Shown here: positions 1 to 7,766 of the stretch, in pieces
Layout: the number at the start of each line of letters is the position of its first letter
How positions within the stretch are numbered: the first letter of the stretch is position 1
NCBI RefSeq assembly: GCF_014596975.1
Contig: NZ_JACVXD010000012.1
Coordinates: 32,255 to 96,254, forward strand
Direction of reading: 5' to 3'
From: Aestuariibaculum marinum
Lineage (GTDB): Bacteria > Bacteroidota > Bacteroidia > Flavobacteriales > Flavobacteriaceae
Length of the DNA stretch: 64,000 bases
The notes under the pieces: model-generated
Seen by the model: only the letters and a program-made list of their open reading frames with translations
Database searches by the model: none
What the model was told of the DNA's origin: nothing
Program-made: the position numbers and the translations under genes

Positions 1-1
1 A

Positions 2-448
2 TTAATTAGAATCGATAATCATTTCATATTCTCTGCTCGTACTATATTCGACACAAATAAGACTTTCAGGATAAAGAGGATCTATATCTAAAAATATTTT
101 AAATTTAAACCTACCGCTTTGGACGGGAAAGCCTTCGAACGAAACGGTTCTATCATCAAAAACAACATCAACACCGTCTGGTATTCGCCCCTCGATAGTA
201 AAGGAATAGTCGTAATGATCATCATTAGGTTCATTATCCACAGAAGCTTTAATCTCATCAGAATAATATTGGTTAATTAAGCCGGTTTTAAACTGATGAC
301 TTGGAAGACTGGCTTTTACGTTTCCAATGCATTCCAAATTATGATCATCATCAAGTCGACAACTAATAAATATTGAGCAAAAAACAAACAATATTATATA
401 TAGCAGTTGGCTAATTCGGTACGACTTTATTAAATAAGATAATCTCAT
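2..448 (-). CDS. Small putative lipoprotein with Ig-like (putative Ig) fold
   Basis: A 148-aa protein. Residues 12-30 form a hydrophobic export segment ending in FISC, a plausible lipobox with the lipidated Cys at residue 30; the Asp residues just after it fit a surface-directed or retained lipoprotein. The middle reads like a putative-Ig (He_PIG-type) repeat: an IPDGV turn near residue 90 followed by a strand-rich VSFEGFPVQSGRFKF stretch. The function is not recognisable. The gene lies 80 bp after the SDR operon on the same strand, and its upstream gap carries the same two-part element as the gap ahead of that operon, so it may belong to the same regulon. It could instead be a free-standing orphan lipoprotein. 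Confidence 0.7.
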   Translation of the reverse strand: MRLSYLIKSYRISQLLYIILFVFCSIFISCRLDDDHNLECIGNVKASLPSHQFKTGLINQYYSDEIKASVDNEPNDDHYDYSFTIEGRIPDGVDVVFDDRTVSFEGFPVQSGRFKFKIFLDIDPLYPESLICVEYSTSREYEMIIDSN

Positions 449-488
449 AATTCTAAATTTGGATTTCGATAAAGCAAATTTCGAAATT

Positions 489-538
489 GCATTAAATTGA
501 ATATCCTAAAATCCTGTATATAGATAATTCAGGACATA
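489..538 (-). promoter_or_regulatory. Two-part repeated element, copy A (candidate operator)
   Basis: On the minus strand the sequence TATGTCCTGAATTATC (538-523) is followed after 16 bp by GGATATTCAATTTAA (506-492), which extends to 489 with one mismatch to copy B. The second box ends 40 bp ahead of the lipoprotein ATG at 448. A small dyad, TCCTG-N13-CAGGA, spans 512-534. The first box overlaps the stop codon of the upstream SDR gene. The same boxes, in the same order and orientation, occur at 5915-5984. The regulator is unknown; the nearby AraC-type protein is a candidate by position only. Confidence 0.55.
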
Positions 539-1527
539 TTTTTAAGAGTATACCCATTAGTATTGAACCAAATAACCGCTTCCTTCAGGCCTTTTTTAAT
601 TGGAGAAAATGAAGTCCCCAATTCCTTCTTAGACTTTGAATTAGAATAAAAACTATTTGTACAAATCACTTTTATATTGTTTGAAGACCAAGGTGTTTTA
701 AATCTCATAATTCTTAATACATCTCCCAAATACCCTGCGAAAACTAATAGCCATTTCGGTATCTGAATTAAAATTGACCTTTGTTCCTGCACCTCATTTA
801 ACAGTTTAAAAAAAGATTTATAACTCAAATTCTCATTAGACATAATATACGACTCGCCACTTACACCAAACTTTATGCCCTTTACAATACCTTTGGCCAC
901 ATCCACTGCGTTCACAAAACTTTTCCCGCCCGAAGGATAAAAAACAATCCGCTTATTTAAACCATGTAAAATTAATTTACCAGAACTAGGCCTTGTATCA
1001 TAAGCGCCTATAATAAATGTAGGGTTTATGGAAATGATATTAATTTCATCTCTTTTAGAAAAAATATAATCTTGCGCTGCTTTTTTACTTTTTGAATAAT
1101 AGGATTTTGTGAACGGTGGTTTCATTTGCTTAAATTCATGCCCCAAATCATTTAAGGTTCCGAACCCAAAAACATTTGCTGTACCTATATATACAACTTT
1201 TTTAACCCCTTGTTTAATGGCTGTTTCTATGACATTATATGTTCCCTGAACATTAACTTCAAAAAATTTCTTTTCATACAAATTACTAGGATCTACCATA
1301 GAGGCAGCATGAACGACATAATCACACCCATTTATTGCGTTCTCTATAGAAGGGGTATTTAACAAATCGCCTTCCTTCAATATCAAGTCCTTATGTATAT
1401 TCCCTACAAAATTCTTTTTATGCCGAACAAAACCAACAACTTCATAACCCTCTTTTAAGAGTTCAATAATAGTATTTGTTCCCAATAAACCATTTGCTCC
1501 GGTAACAAAAACTTTAAGCTTAGACAT
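529..1527 (-). CDS. NAD(P)-dependent epimerase/dehydratase, extended SDR (3beta-HSD/DFR-like)
   Basis: A 332-aa extended short-chain dehydrogenase. The Rossmann motif TGANGLLG is at residues 9-16, and the catalytic Y144-xxx-K148 pair lies in KSYYSKSKK. Length and motifs fit the 3beta-hydroxysteroid dehydrogenase / dihydroflavonol reductase branch, which reduces or oxidises a hydroxyl or keto group on a hydrophobic substrate; the substrate is not predictable here. It is the last gene of a six-gene operon and a distant paralogue of the SDR at 3537-4505. Its presence beside a desaturase and a second reductase suggests modification of a lipid or polyketide-like molecule, which is inference. Confidence 0.85.
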   Translation of the reverse strand: MSKLKVFVTGANGLLGTNTIIELLKEGYEVVGFVRHKKNFVGNIHKDLILKEGDLLNTPSIENAINGCDYVVHAASMVDPSNLYEKKFFEVNVQGTYNVIETAIKQGVKKVVYIGTANVFGFGTLNDLGHEFKQMKPPFTKSYYSKSKKAAQDYIFSKRDEINIISINPTFIIGAYDTRPSSGKLILHGLNKRIVFYPSGGKSFVNAVDVAKGIVKGIKFGVSGESYIMSNENLSYKSFFKLLNEVQEQRSILIQIPKWLLVFAGYLGDVLRIMRFKTPWSSNNIKVICTNSFYSNSKSKKELGTSFSPIKKGLKEAVIWFNTNGYTLKNMS

Positions 1528-1551
1528 TTTTTAAGATATTAATAAAACAAA

Positions 1552-2643
1552 CTACATATCTTCTTCAAAAAAATTCTGTTCTACAGCATTCTCTTTTATC
1601 AATTGATAATGATAATACAAAGCTTTAAATAAATTATATGATCGATAATTAAGTCCATATTCCTGAGCATAAGACTTGATTTCTAAACTCACTTCTGGTG
1701 CATAAACGGAATTGATATTAGGAAATAAATGATGGGCCAAATGATAATTAAAATTCCCCATCACATATCTTGAAACCCAATTATCCATAGTCACATCGTT
1801 TGTGGTTATAAATTGATGCTCCAGCCAACTAATATTTAATTGTCCATTTTCATCAGGATGCGGAAAATCATTTTTAGCATTAACATGTGGAGGCAGTAAA
1901 GCTGATAACGCAAAAATACTACCAGTGACTAACATTATAAACGCAGCCAGCAGCACTACAGGCAAATCAACTCCAAAAAACACAGGAACACCTATAATAT
2001 AAACGCCATATACGCCTTTAAAAAAAATCATTTTAAAGTATTCTTTTAGTGGAATTTTGCACACTTTTTTTATTGTACGATTTTTAAAGAAAAAATCTTT
2101 AAAATCTCTAACTAACAACCAATTAAGCAAATACAAAGGATAAAAAATGAAGATAAGCCACGATTGATTTCTACTAATAAAAGTTGCCTTGTCTTCTTTA
2201 AAAATTCGGATTACACCAGCTTGCTCAACATCTGAATCCCATCCTGCAATATTTTGATAATTATGATGTAATAACACGTGACGCTTTTTCCATATATAAC
2301 TGTTACCACCTAACAAATCAAAAATAACAAGCAAAGCTTTATTTTTCCACTTTTTCTTAAACACATTATCATGTACGGCATCATGAATAATATTCATAAA
2401 AATTAAAACTGTAATGATTCCCAAAAAGGCATAGAGCAAATAAAAAACTCCGGTAATAGTACTGAATTGAATTGCTGCAATATAAACTGCGATATATACT
2501 AAAGGCAATATCAAAACCATATAAGCTTTTTCTTTTTTACGCTTTTCGGGTAAACTTTTTAGTACCTGTTTTAAACGTTTTCTTAGCCTTCTATAATGCA
2601 TATTCGCTGTGGGGCTTGGGTTAAATATAACTTGCGCTTCCAT
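1552..2643 (-). CDS. Membrane fatty acid desaturase
   Basis: A 363-aa integral membrane di-iron desaturase. Three histidine clusters are visible: HDAVH at 87-91, HVLLHH at 122-127 and HLAHH at 301-305. His276 in LEHQ is the kind of extra ligand seen in acyl-lipid and acyl-CoA front-end desaturases. Hydrophobic segments lie near 42-60, 66-86, 160-178 and 205-255. The HHLFP motif matches the linoleoyl-CoA / delta-6-like branch, which also includes hydroxylases, so oxygenation rather than desaturation is possible. It lies 24 bp upstream of the terminal SDR and 84 bp downstream of another SDR, so it is probably part of the same transcript. Confidence 0.88.
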   Translation of the reverse strand: MEAQVIFNPSPTANMHYRRLRKRLKQVLKSLPEKRKKEKAYMVLILPLVYIAVYIAAIQFSTITGVFYLLYAFLGIITVLIFMNIIHDAVHDNVFKKKWKNKALLVIFDLLGGNSYIWKKRHVLLHHNYQNIAGWDSDVEQAGVIRIFKEDKATFISRNQSWLIFIFYPLYLLNWLLVRDFKDFFFKNRTIKKVCKIPLKEYFKMIFFKGVYGVYIIGVPVFFGVDLPVVLLAAFIMLVTGSIFALSALLPPHVNAKNDFPHPDENGQLNISWLEHQFITTNDVTMDNWVSRYVMGNFNYHLAHHLFPNINSVYAPEVSLEIKSYAQEYGLNYRSYNLFKALYYHYQLIKENAVEQNFFEEDM

Positions 2644-2727
2644 AATGATATCTTTTTTAATTATTTTAGACTTAACTTTAATTTGATCTTACAAAACCAT
2701 TTTACTAATCAAGTATTCTTATCGGTT

Positions 2728-3522
2728 TTAAACAGTAACTGGTTGTTTTTTAATTTCGCTTTCTGCTATTTTGTCTTTAATAAATTCTGGTAATAATTTA
2801 TCTAAAAACATAAGACACTTATTTATAAAACCAGGTATTACCAGGTTTTTCTTTTTAAATAAAGCGTCAACAGCAATAGTTGCAGCTTCTTCAGGATTCA
2901 AAACTGATTTCTGGGTTACCCAACCCATCAAACGATTTTGATAACACAACCTTGTGGTTGTATTTAATCCGCCCGGACAAATTATGGTTACCGACACATT
3001 ATCTCCTTTTAACTCTTTAGCCAAACTTTTTGAAAAAGAGGTTAAATAAGCCTTTGTTCCTCCATAAACCTGTTTTGTAGGTAAAGTGAAAAAGCTAGCC
3101 ATACTACTTATATTTAATATTCCGGCTGGACCATTTGACTTTAAATTATTTAAAAGCAACCGAATCAATAAGGTTGGAGTCATTACATTAACATCGATTT
3201 GCTTTAAAATGTATTTTTCGTTTAATCCTGAAAATTCACCCCGGCTTAAAACACCTGCGTTATTCACTAAATATTTTACTTGTAAACCATTTACTTCGAT
3301 ATACCTTAAAATATCGTAACAACTAACACTAATACTCAGATCTAATTCTAAATAACACACCTTAACATTAAAGTATAGTTCTATAAATTTTGATAATTTC
3401 TTTAATCCCGAATCCGGTAAAGCAACCAAAATCAAATTCATTCCTCTTTTTGCAAACTCCAAAGACATGGATTTTCCAAATCCCTGACTTGCTCCTGTAA
3501 TTAATGTATAATATGTTTTCAT
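2728..3522 (-). CDS. Classical short-chain dehydrogenase/reductase
   Basis: A 264-aa classical SDR. The cofactor motif TGASQGFG is at residues 9-16, NNAG at 87-90, the catalytic Ser in ISS near 139-140, and the Y153-xxx-K157 pair in YGGTK. The C-terminus has a hydrophobic stretch (FINKCLMFLDKLLPEF), typical of DltE/YqjQ-like SDRs that sit against membranes. It is expected to catalyse an NAD(P)(H)-dependent keto/hydroxyl interconversion on an unknown substrate. Only 14 bp separate it from the SDR upstream (3537-4505), which supports co-transcription. Confidence 0.85.
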   Translation of the reverse strand: MKTYYTLITGASQGFGKSMSLEFAKRGMNLILVALPDSGLKKLSKFIELYFNVKVCYLELDLSISVSCYDILRYIEVNGLQVKYLVNNAGVLSRGEFSGLNEKYILKQIDVNVMTPTLLIRLLLNNLKSNGPAGILNISSMASFFTLPTKQVYGGTKAYLTSFSKSLAKELKGDNVSVTIICPGGLNTTTRLCYQNRLMGWVTQKSVLNPEEAATIAVDALFKKKNLVIPGFINKCLMFLDKLLPEFIKDKIAESEIKKQPVTV

Positions 3523-3536
3523 GATACTGGTTTTAA

Positions 3537-4505
3537 CTATTTTATTGTTTTCTTCAGTCCCTTTTCTAGAGGTGTTACTGTGTATTTCAGGTCTCTTTTG
3601 GCTTTATTAGAAACAGATTGCCGATTAATAAATAATGCATCTATTACCTGAGGGTTTAAAAAAGAAGACCAATTAAAAAAAGAGCCCAGTGCATTCCAGA
3701 CAGATAAAACCATCCGAATCATTTTATAATTACACCTTATTATTCTTACCTTACTTTTTGTTAGGGTTTTTATAAATTGAAACAATGTATTATAGCTAAT
3801 GTTTTCTCCTCCTATTATATAATTTTCATCTCTAACAGAACTCTTAATCACCTTAATATGAGCTTTTACAACATCCTTGACATAAACGTAATTAGTTCTT
3901 ACCTCTCCTCTATTAGGCATAAGCAGAATACTCTTATTTACCATTTGCTCTATTAAATGATACACACCAAAAGGATTTCCGTTTATATTTGGTCCATAAA
4001 CCCTAGAAACATTCAGAATAACATATGGTAAACCAAGTTTAGAATAGCCTTTAACCTTTTCTTCGGCCATACATTTAGTAAGTTCATAATCGTTAGCATA
4101 TGAAGCTAATCGTGGCTGTTCTTCGGTTATTGGAATGTTTTTATAAGAAGGACCAAATACCGACAAGCTACTGGTAAACACAAACTTTTTAACTCCTTCA
4201 TTAAGTGCTGCAGCTAATACATTTTCAGTTCCTACCACATTCGTTTCAAAAAAGCTATTGATGCTTTTACATTTTAGATTAGTGAATGCAGCACAATGAA
4301 ACACATATTCGCAATCTTTAATAGCTTTTTTAAGTGAAGACTTATCACAAATATCTCCTTTAAATAGAATTATTTTGTCGTGTAGCGGAACTTTTGGCGA
4401 ATGAATATCTCGACACAATGCGTGTACAGTAATCTTTTTTTTAGCCAAAGCCAAAGCCAATTCATGACCTATATAACCTGTTGATCCTGTAACTAAAACT
4501 TTCAT
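3537..4505 (-). CDS. NAD-dependent epimerase/dehydratase, extended SDR
   Basis: A 322-aa extended SDR with TGSTGYIG at residues 6-13 and the active pair Y140-xxx-K144. It resembles the 3beta-HSD/OleD-like branch more than sugar-nucleotide epimerases: the C-terminus holds a hydrophobic patch rather than a nucleotide-sugar domain. The start overlaps the stop of the CPBP-like gene by 4 bp (ATGA), a sign of translational coupling. With the other two SDRs and the desaturase it makes four oxidoreductases in one operon. Substrate unknown. Confidence 0.85.
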   Translation of the reverse strand: MKVLVTGSTGYIGHELALALAKKKITVHALCRDIHSPKVPLHDKIILFKGDICDKSSLKKAIKDCEYVFHCAAFTNLKCKSINSFFETNVVGTENVLAAALNEGVKKFVFTSSLSVFGPSYKNIPITEEQPRLASYANDYELTKCMAEEKVKGYSKLGLPYVILNVSRVYGPNINGNPFGVYHLIEQMVNKSILLMPNRGEVRTNYVYVKDVVKAHIKVIKSSVRDENYIIGGENISYNTLFQFIKTLTKSKVRIIRCNYKMIRMVLSVWNALGSFFNWSSFLNPQVIDALFINRQSVSNKAKRDLKYTVTPLEKGLKKTIK

Positions 4506-5179
4506 GACGTTGATTGGTTTTTAAAGGTTAAATGATAAAAAATAGAAATCTCATAAACTGCCGATAATGCCATATGCAGCAGAAACGCATACCAAATACT
4601 ACCTGTGTAGTAACTAAAGACACATAACAAAACCCCAAAAGGTATAGCTCCTAACATTTCACGTTTTGAATCGAAGGCATGGATAAGTACATAAAAAAAA
4701 GTAACATATAAAATAGATAAGGTTAAACCATACGATTCTAAAAAGAAGAAAAACACAATACCTCTAAAAAAGAATTCGTAACACAGTAAAAAAACAAACC
4801 TGATTGCAAAATAACCTCGCGCATTCGATAGTTGATAAAAGCTTACAGCATCAATATCATTCAGCTTATGATTGTTGCCAACGGCCAAACATGCTGTAAA
4901 CACACATAAAAAACAAGCCAACAAAAACCCCACCAAAACGTGTAAATTGAATACTCCTACCGAATAAACAAGCTGTCTCATTTCAGGAAAAACAGCAAAT
5001 GGCAACACTCCGAATAATAAAATACCCAAAACATGCTTTAAGTTTAATAGCTTCAGCCCATTTATAATATTTAACGAAGACTGCAGATTATTAATGCCAA
5101 GCCGATTAAAAACTATGCTTATTAGAAAATAGGCTGTAAAACTAACACCAAGCACCCATATGGTTAATTGAAAATTCAT
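4502..5179 (-). CDS. CPBP-family-like multispanning membrane protein
   Basis: A 225-aa, largely hydrophobic protein with about six to eight membrane segments. The ExxxR core of the CPBP (CAAX protease / bacteriocin-processing) family is present as E135-FFF-R139, and later histidines H167 and H202 occupy the places of motifs 2 and 4. The usual EE pair is reduced to YE, so peptidase activity is uncertain. Bacterial CPBP proteins act as intramembrane glutamic proteases or have non-proteolytic roles. It overlaps both neighbours by 4 bp, so its product is probably needed together with the exported protein before it and the SDR after it. Confidence 0.65.
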   Translation of the reverse strand: MNFQLTIWVLGVSFTAYFLISIVFNRLGINNLQSSLNIINGLKLLNLKHVLGILLFGVLPFAVFPEMRQLVYSVGVFNLHVLVGFLLACFLCVFTACLAVGNNHKLNDIDAVSFYQLSNARGYFAIRFVFLLCYEFFFRGIVFFFFLESYGLTLSILYVTFFYVLIHAFDSKREMLGAIPFGVLLCVFSYYTGSIWYAFLLHMALSAVYEISIFYHLTFKNQSTS

Positions 5180-5868
5180 GACAGCACTGGTATTAGAGTT
5201 ACACTAAACAGTTTACTTACTGCATCTATTTTTACACATTTTCCATTTTTATAATGAAATACGTTATACTTTCCTTTATCAAAATCTACCCGATAACACC
5301 CTTTGTTTATGGGTTTAATCTTTAATTCCTTTTTTAAATTATCGCAATATATCTTCTCTATTATTTTAGGCTCCTCAAAATAAAGTGTAATTAAGTTTCG
5401 AGTGAGTTCTTCAAATTTTAATCGCTGTTCCTCATTGTTGTGAAACAGGATATATCGATCATCTTTTCGAACCACTTTATGATCTGCTTTCACCTTACCA
5501 TTTACTTTTCGGTACACCGAAGAATACATCAATATCCCATTTTCATAAATTGATTTTTCAGCACACGACACATTAACTTTAACAAGAAATTTAACTTCAA
5601 CATGGCTTTCCAGAGAATATGTAGTAATATGGTTCTCTACTTGTTTTTCAATGTTTATAAAACCTATTGTTGTATTGTTCTTCACGATCTTATATGAAAC
5701 AGATTCGGAAGAATTACCTGAATTGAAAGGAAAAGCGGAGCTTACTATAAAAAAGAAAAGAATGGACTTTATTTTAAGTACTATTTCTCTGAATTTACTA
5801 AGATCTAATGAAGTATTTGCGCCATACCTCATTCTTCTTACTAGATATAAAATTAATGCTGGTATCAT
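5176..5868 (-). CDS. Exported DUF6134-like protein
   Basis: A 230-aa ORF; the first gene of the SDR/desaturase operon. The ATG at 5832 (residue 13) gives a cleaner signal peptide (KIKSILFFFIVSSAFPFNSG) than the first ATG at 5868, so translation may begin there. The mature part is beta-strand rich (VSYKIVKNNTTIGFINIEK, VEVKFLVKVNVSC, YKNGKCVKIDAVS), like the DUF6134 and DUF3108-type families of periplasmic proteins of unknown biochemistry, which form open curved sheets like LolA/LptA lipid binders. A lipid-binding role would fit the operon but is inference. It overlaps the CPBP-like gene by 4 bp. Confidence 0.6.
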   Translation of the reverse strand: MIPALILYLVRRMRYGANTSLDLSKFREIVLKIKSILFFFIVSSAFPFNSGNSSESVSYKIVKNNTTIGFINIEKQVENHITTYSLESHVEVKFLVKVNVSCAEKSIYENGILMYSSVYRKVNGKVKADHKVVRKDDRYILFHNNEEQRLKFEELTRNLITLYFEEPKIIEKIYCDNLKKELKIKPINKGCYRVDFDKGKYNVFHYKNGKCVKIDAVSKLFSVTLIPVLS

Positions 5869-5914
5869 GACTCATAGTTTTATGATTATTTTCTAATCGT
5901 AAAATTATAACCAC

Positions 5915-5984
5915 GCTTTAAATTGAATATCCGATAAACTCTATACTATAAAATATGGGATGTCCAACGATAATTCAGGACATA
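5915..5984 (-). promoter_or_regulatory. Two-part repeated element, copy B (candidate operator)
   Basis: On the minus strand TATGTCCTGAATTATC (5984-5969) is followed after 36 bp by GGATATTCAATTTAA (5932-5918), extending to 5915. The boxes are identical to copy A at 489-538 apart from one base in the extension, but the gap is 20 bp longer, close to two helical turns. An inverted repeat ATGTCC-N12-GGACAT occupies 5960-5983. The element lies between the AraC-type gene and the operon, 46 bp before the first ATG. It looks like an operator or activator site. Confidence 0.6.
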
Positions 5985-5991
5985 AGAAAAT

Positions 5992-7176
5992 CTAATATTG
6001 ACTTCTGTAAATAGTGGGAGTAACTGAGGTAAATTTTTTAAATGCTGAATAAAATGTAGATTTTGAATTAAACCCGCATTCCAAGCCAATAGCAACAATC
6101 GTATATTCGCTAAATTCGTCGTTCGACAAAAACTTCTTAGCCTGCTTCACCCGAAGTGAATTAATAAAATCTGAAAAATTGTAGTCACTATAAGAATTGA
6201 TAAGTTTTGAGAAATAGCTTTTGCTCATATTTAAATCTGAAGCCACTGACTCCATACTTAAAAGCGGATTTAAGAACAATTTATTCTTTACAATATAACT
6301 TTTAACTTTATTGAAATCGGCCTGATGTTTTTCATTGAAAAAATCGTCACATTCTTCACTTCCATTTTGACTAACTGATTTTGTTAAAATATCATCATTC
6401 GCCAGTTTTGATCGCAAAGAGATTCTATCACTCACTACAGTATATTTATAAAACCCTTGATATCCCAACCAATACAATAAAACCGAAGTGCAAAAATTTA
6501 ATGGCAAGTAGGCCGTTCTTTGTCCTGTTGTAATATGAAACAATAAAGCCAAACCCCATAGTCCGATATTCAAAATGCCTAAACGGACAAACCACTTTAT
6601 CCAGTTTAAATCATCGTAAGACACAATGTAATTTAACAGATGATGCTTCTTAAAAATTATCAAACAGGCATTGACAAACATAAAAAGCGAATACCCCAAG
6701 TTGATTATATTTTCAACAAAAAACCATTTGGTAATTAGAGGTGAATCTTCTTCAAGGTAAGGATTAAAGTCGTATACTATTATTCCTAATCGAACAACCA
6801 CCTCTGCAATAAAAATTATAACGGTAGGCTTTATATATTTATTGACTTTATCTTCAATCTTAAAATAATGCACCGTAAATGCATAAAACATAGGAACTAT
6901 AAAAATATGCCACGGCACTTCAAAATTGTTAAGAAAAAATCTAATCGTTGAATGCTCGTCAAATGTTCCCCAACCAACCAATACTGCTAAATAATCCTTA
7001 TACCTCAACCACGCCTGTAAATTGTTTAATGAAATCGATAGGACTATTAAATTTAAAAACACCACTGTGGGGTTGAATTTCTTTTTCACACCAAAGGTTA
7101 CAAGATTAAACCCGAAACCTTGCAGCACTCCTGCCAAAAGCAAAAAGTTTATTAAAGAAATTAAGCTCTCATTCAT
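5992..7176 (-). CDS. AraC-family regulator with N-terminal membrane domain
   Basis: A 394-aa protein. Residues 1-240 contain about seven hydrophobic segments and form a membrane sensor domain. Residues 290-394 are a C-terminal AraC/XylS DNA-binding domain with two helix-turn-helix units (LSMESVASDLNMSKSYFSKLIN and FSEYTIVAIGLECGFNSKSTFYSAFKKFTSVTP). This architecture is common in Flavobacteriaceae, where such proteins usually control neighbouring genes. It is directly upstream of, and in the same direction as, the SDR/desaturase operon, with 123 bp between them holding element copy B. The ligand is unknown. Confidence 0.85.
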   Translation of the reverse strand: MNESLISLINFLLLAGVLQGFGFNLVTFGVKKKFNPTVVFLNLIVLSISLNNLQAWLRYKDYLAVLVGWGTFDEHSTIRFFLNNFEVPWHIFIVPMFYAFTVHYFKIEDKVNKYIKPTVIIFIAEVVVRLGIIVYDFNPYLEEDSPLITKWFFVENIINLGYSLFMFVNACLIIFKKHHLLNYIVSYDDLNWIKWFVRLGILNIGLWGLALLFHITTGQRTAYLPLNFCTSVLLYWLGYQGFYKYTVVSDRISLRSKLANDDILTKSVSQNGSEECDDFFNEKHQADFNKVKSYIVKNKLFLNPLLSMESVASDLNMSKSYFSKLINSYSDYNFSDFINSLRVKQAKKFLSNDEFSEYTIVAIGLECGFNSKSTFYSAFKKFTSVTPTIYRSQY

Positions 7177-7766
7177 AAAAGATTAAACTTAATTAATGCG
7201 TCCTAATTTATTAGAAAGCAAAAGCTATTTCGTATTACACTAAGATAAAAAATTATTTACTTCAGATTTTATCTAAATCTCACAAAAACAACATTAACGC
7301 ATCTAATAATCGACAAAAAAACACATATTACGTCTATTAAACAGTTACAAAAATGGGAGGAAATTTTGCTAGTCAGGTTTGCTTATTAACCTTTTGAATG
7401 ACTTAAAATGGAAACCCTGGTAGAACTATTATTATTACTGCTATTTTCCCTGCAATGTTTATTTAAAACAATAAAATATAAATAAACATTCAATGCGCTA
7501 TCAATTAAATTCACACAACGATAAAACTTGGATTTCGATTTTGAATTCATCTTAAAAAAAAATTAGATTAAAAATGCAGAATTAAATAACAAACAAATTG
7601 ATAAACATAAAGACACTTTGCTTTTACTTATTCTTTTTAACGACTTACATTAACATAAAATTAAACCATACAATTCACAAAACATTTACACATTAGGCGT
7701 AAAGCTCATTTATTTTTTGTAATTTATGCAAAACCTAATACCAACCTACTTGCAATTTTTTAAAAA
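7177..7766. other. 590-bp AT-rich intergenic region between divergent regulators
   Basis: No conventional gene is seen. The region separates the AraC-type gene (minus) from the HTH gene (plus) and should hold both promoters. It contains three similar motifs of the form ATTA(A)yGyrTC near 7193-7202, 7292-7303 and 7325-7334, the last two about 31 bp apart. It also holds one short plausible reading frame at 7408-7485, listed separately. The rest is low-complexity A/T sequence. Confidence 0.5.
7408..7485 (+). CDS. Possible 25-aa hydrophobic peptide
   Basis: An ATG frame of 25 codons encodes METLVELLLLLLFSLQCLF followed by a basic tail (KTIKYK). This is the pattern of a single-pass membrane micropeptide: an acidic N-terminus, a leucine-rich helix of about 14 residues and a lysine-rich C-terminus. 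It lies alone in a long gap. No ribosome-binding site is evident, which is normal in Bacteroidota. It could be chance; runs of TTA/CTA codons arise easily in AT-rich DNA. Confidence 0.25.
   Translation: METLVELLLLLLFSLQCLFKTIKYK

Noticed and set aside
7353..7397. 14-codon frame (MGGNFASQVCLLTF)
   Set aside because: Too short and without supporting context; treated as chance.
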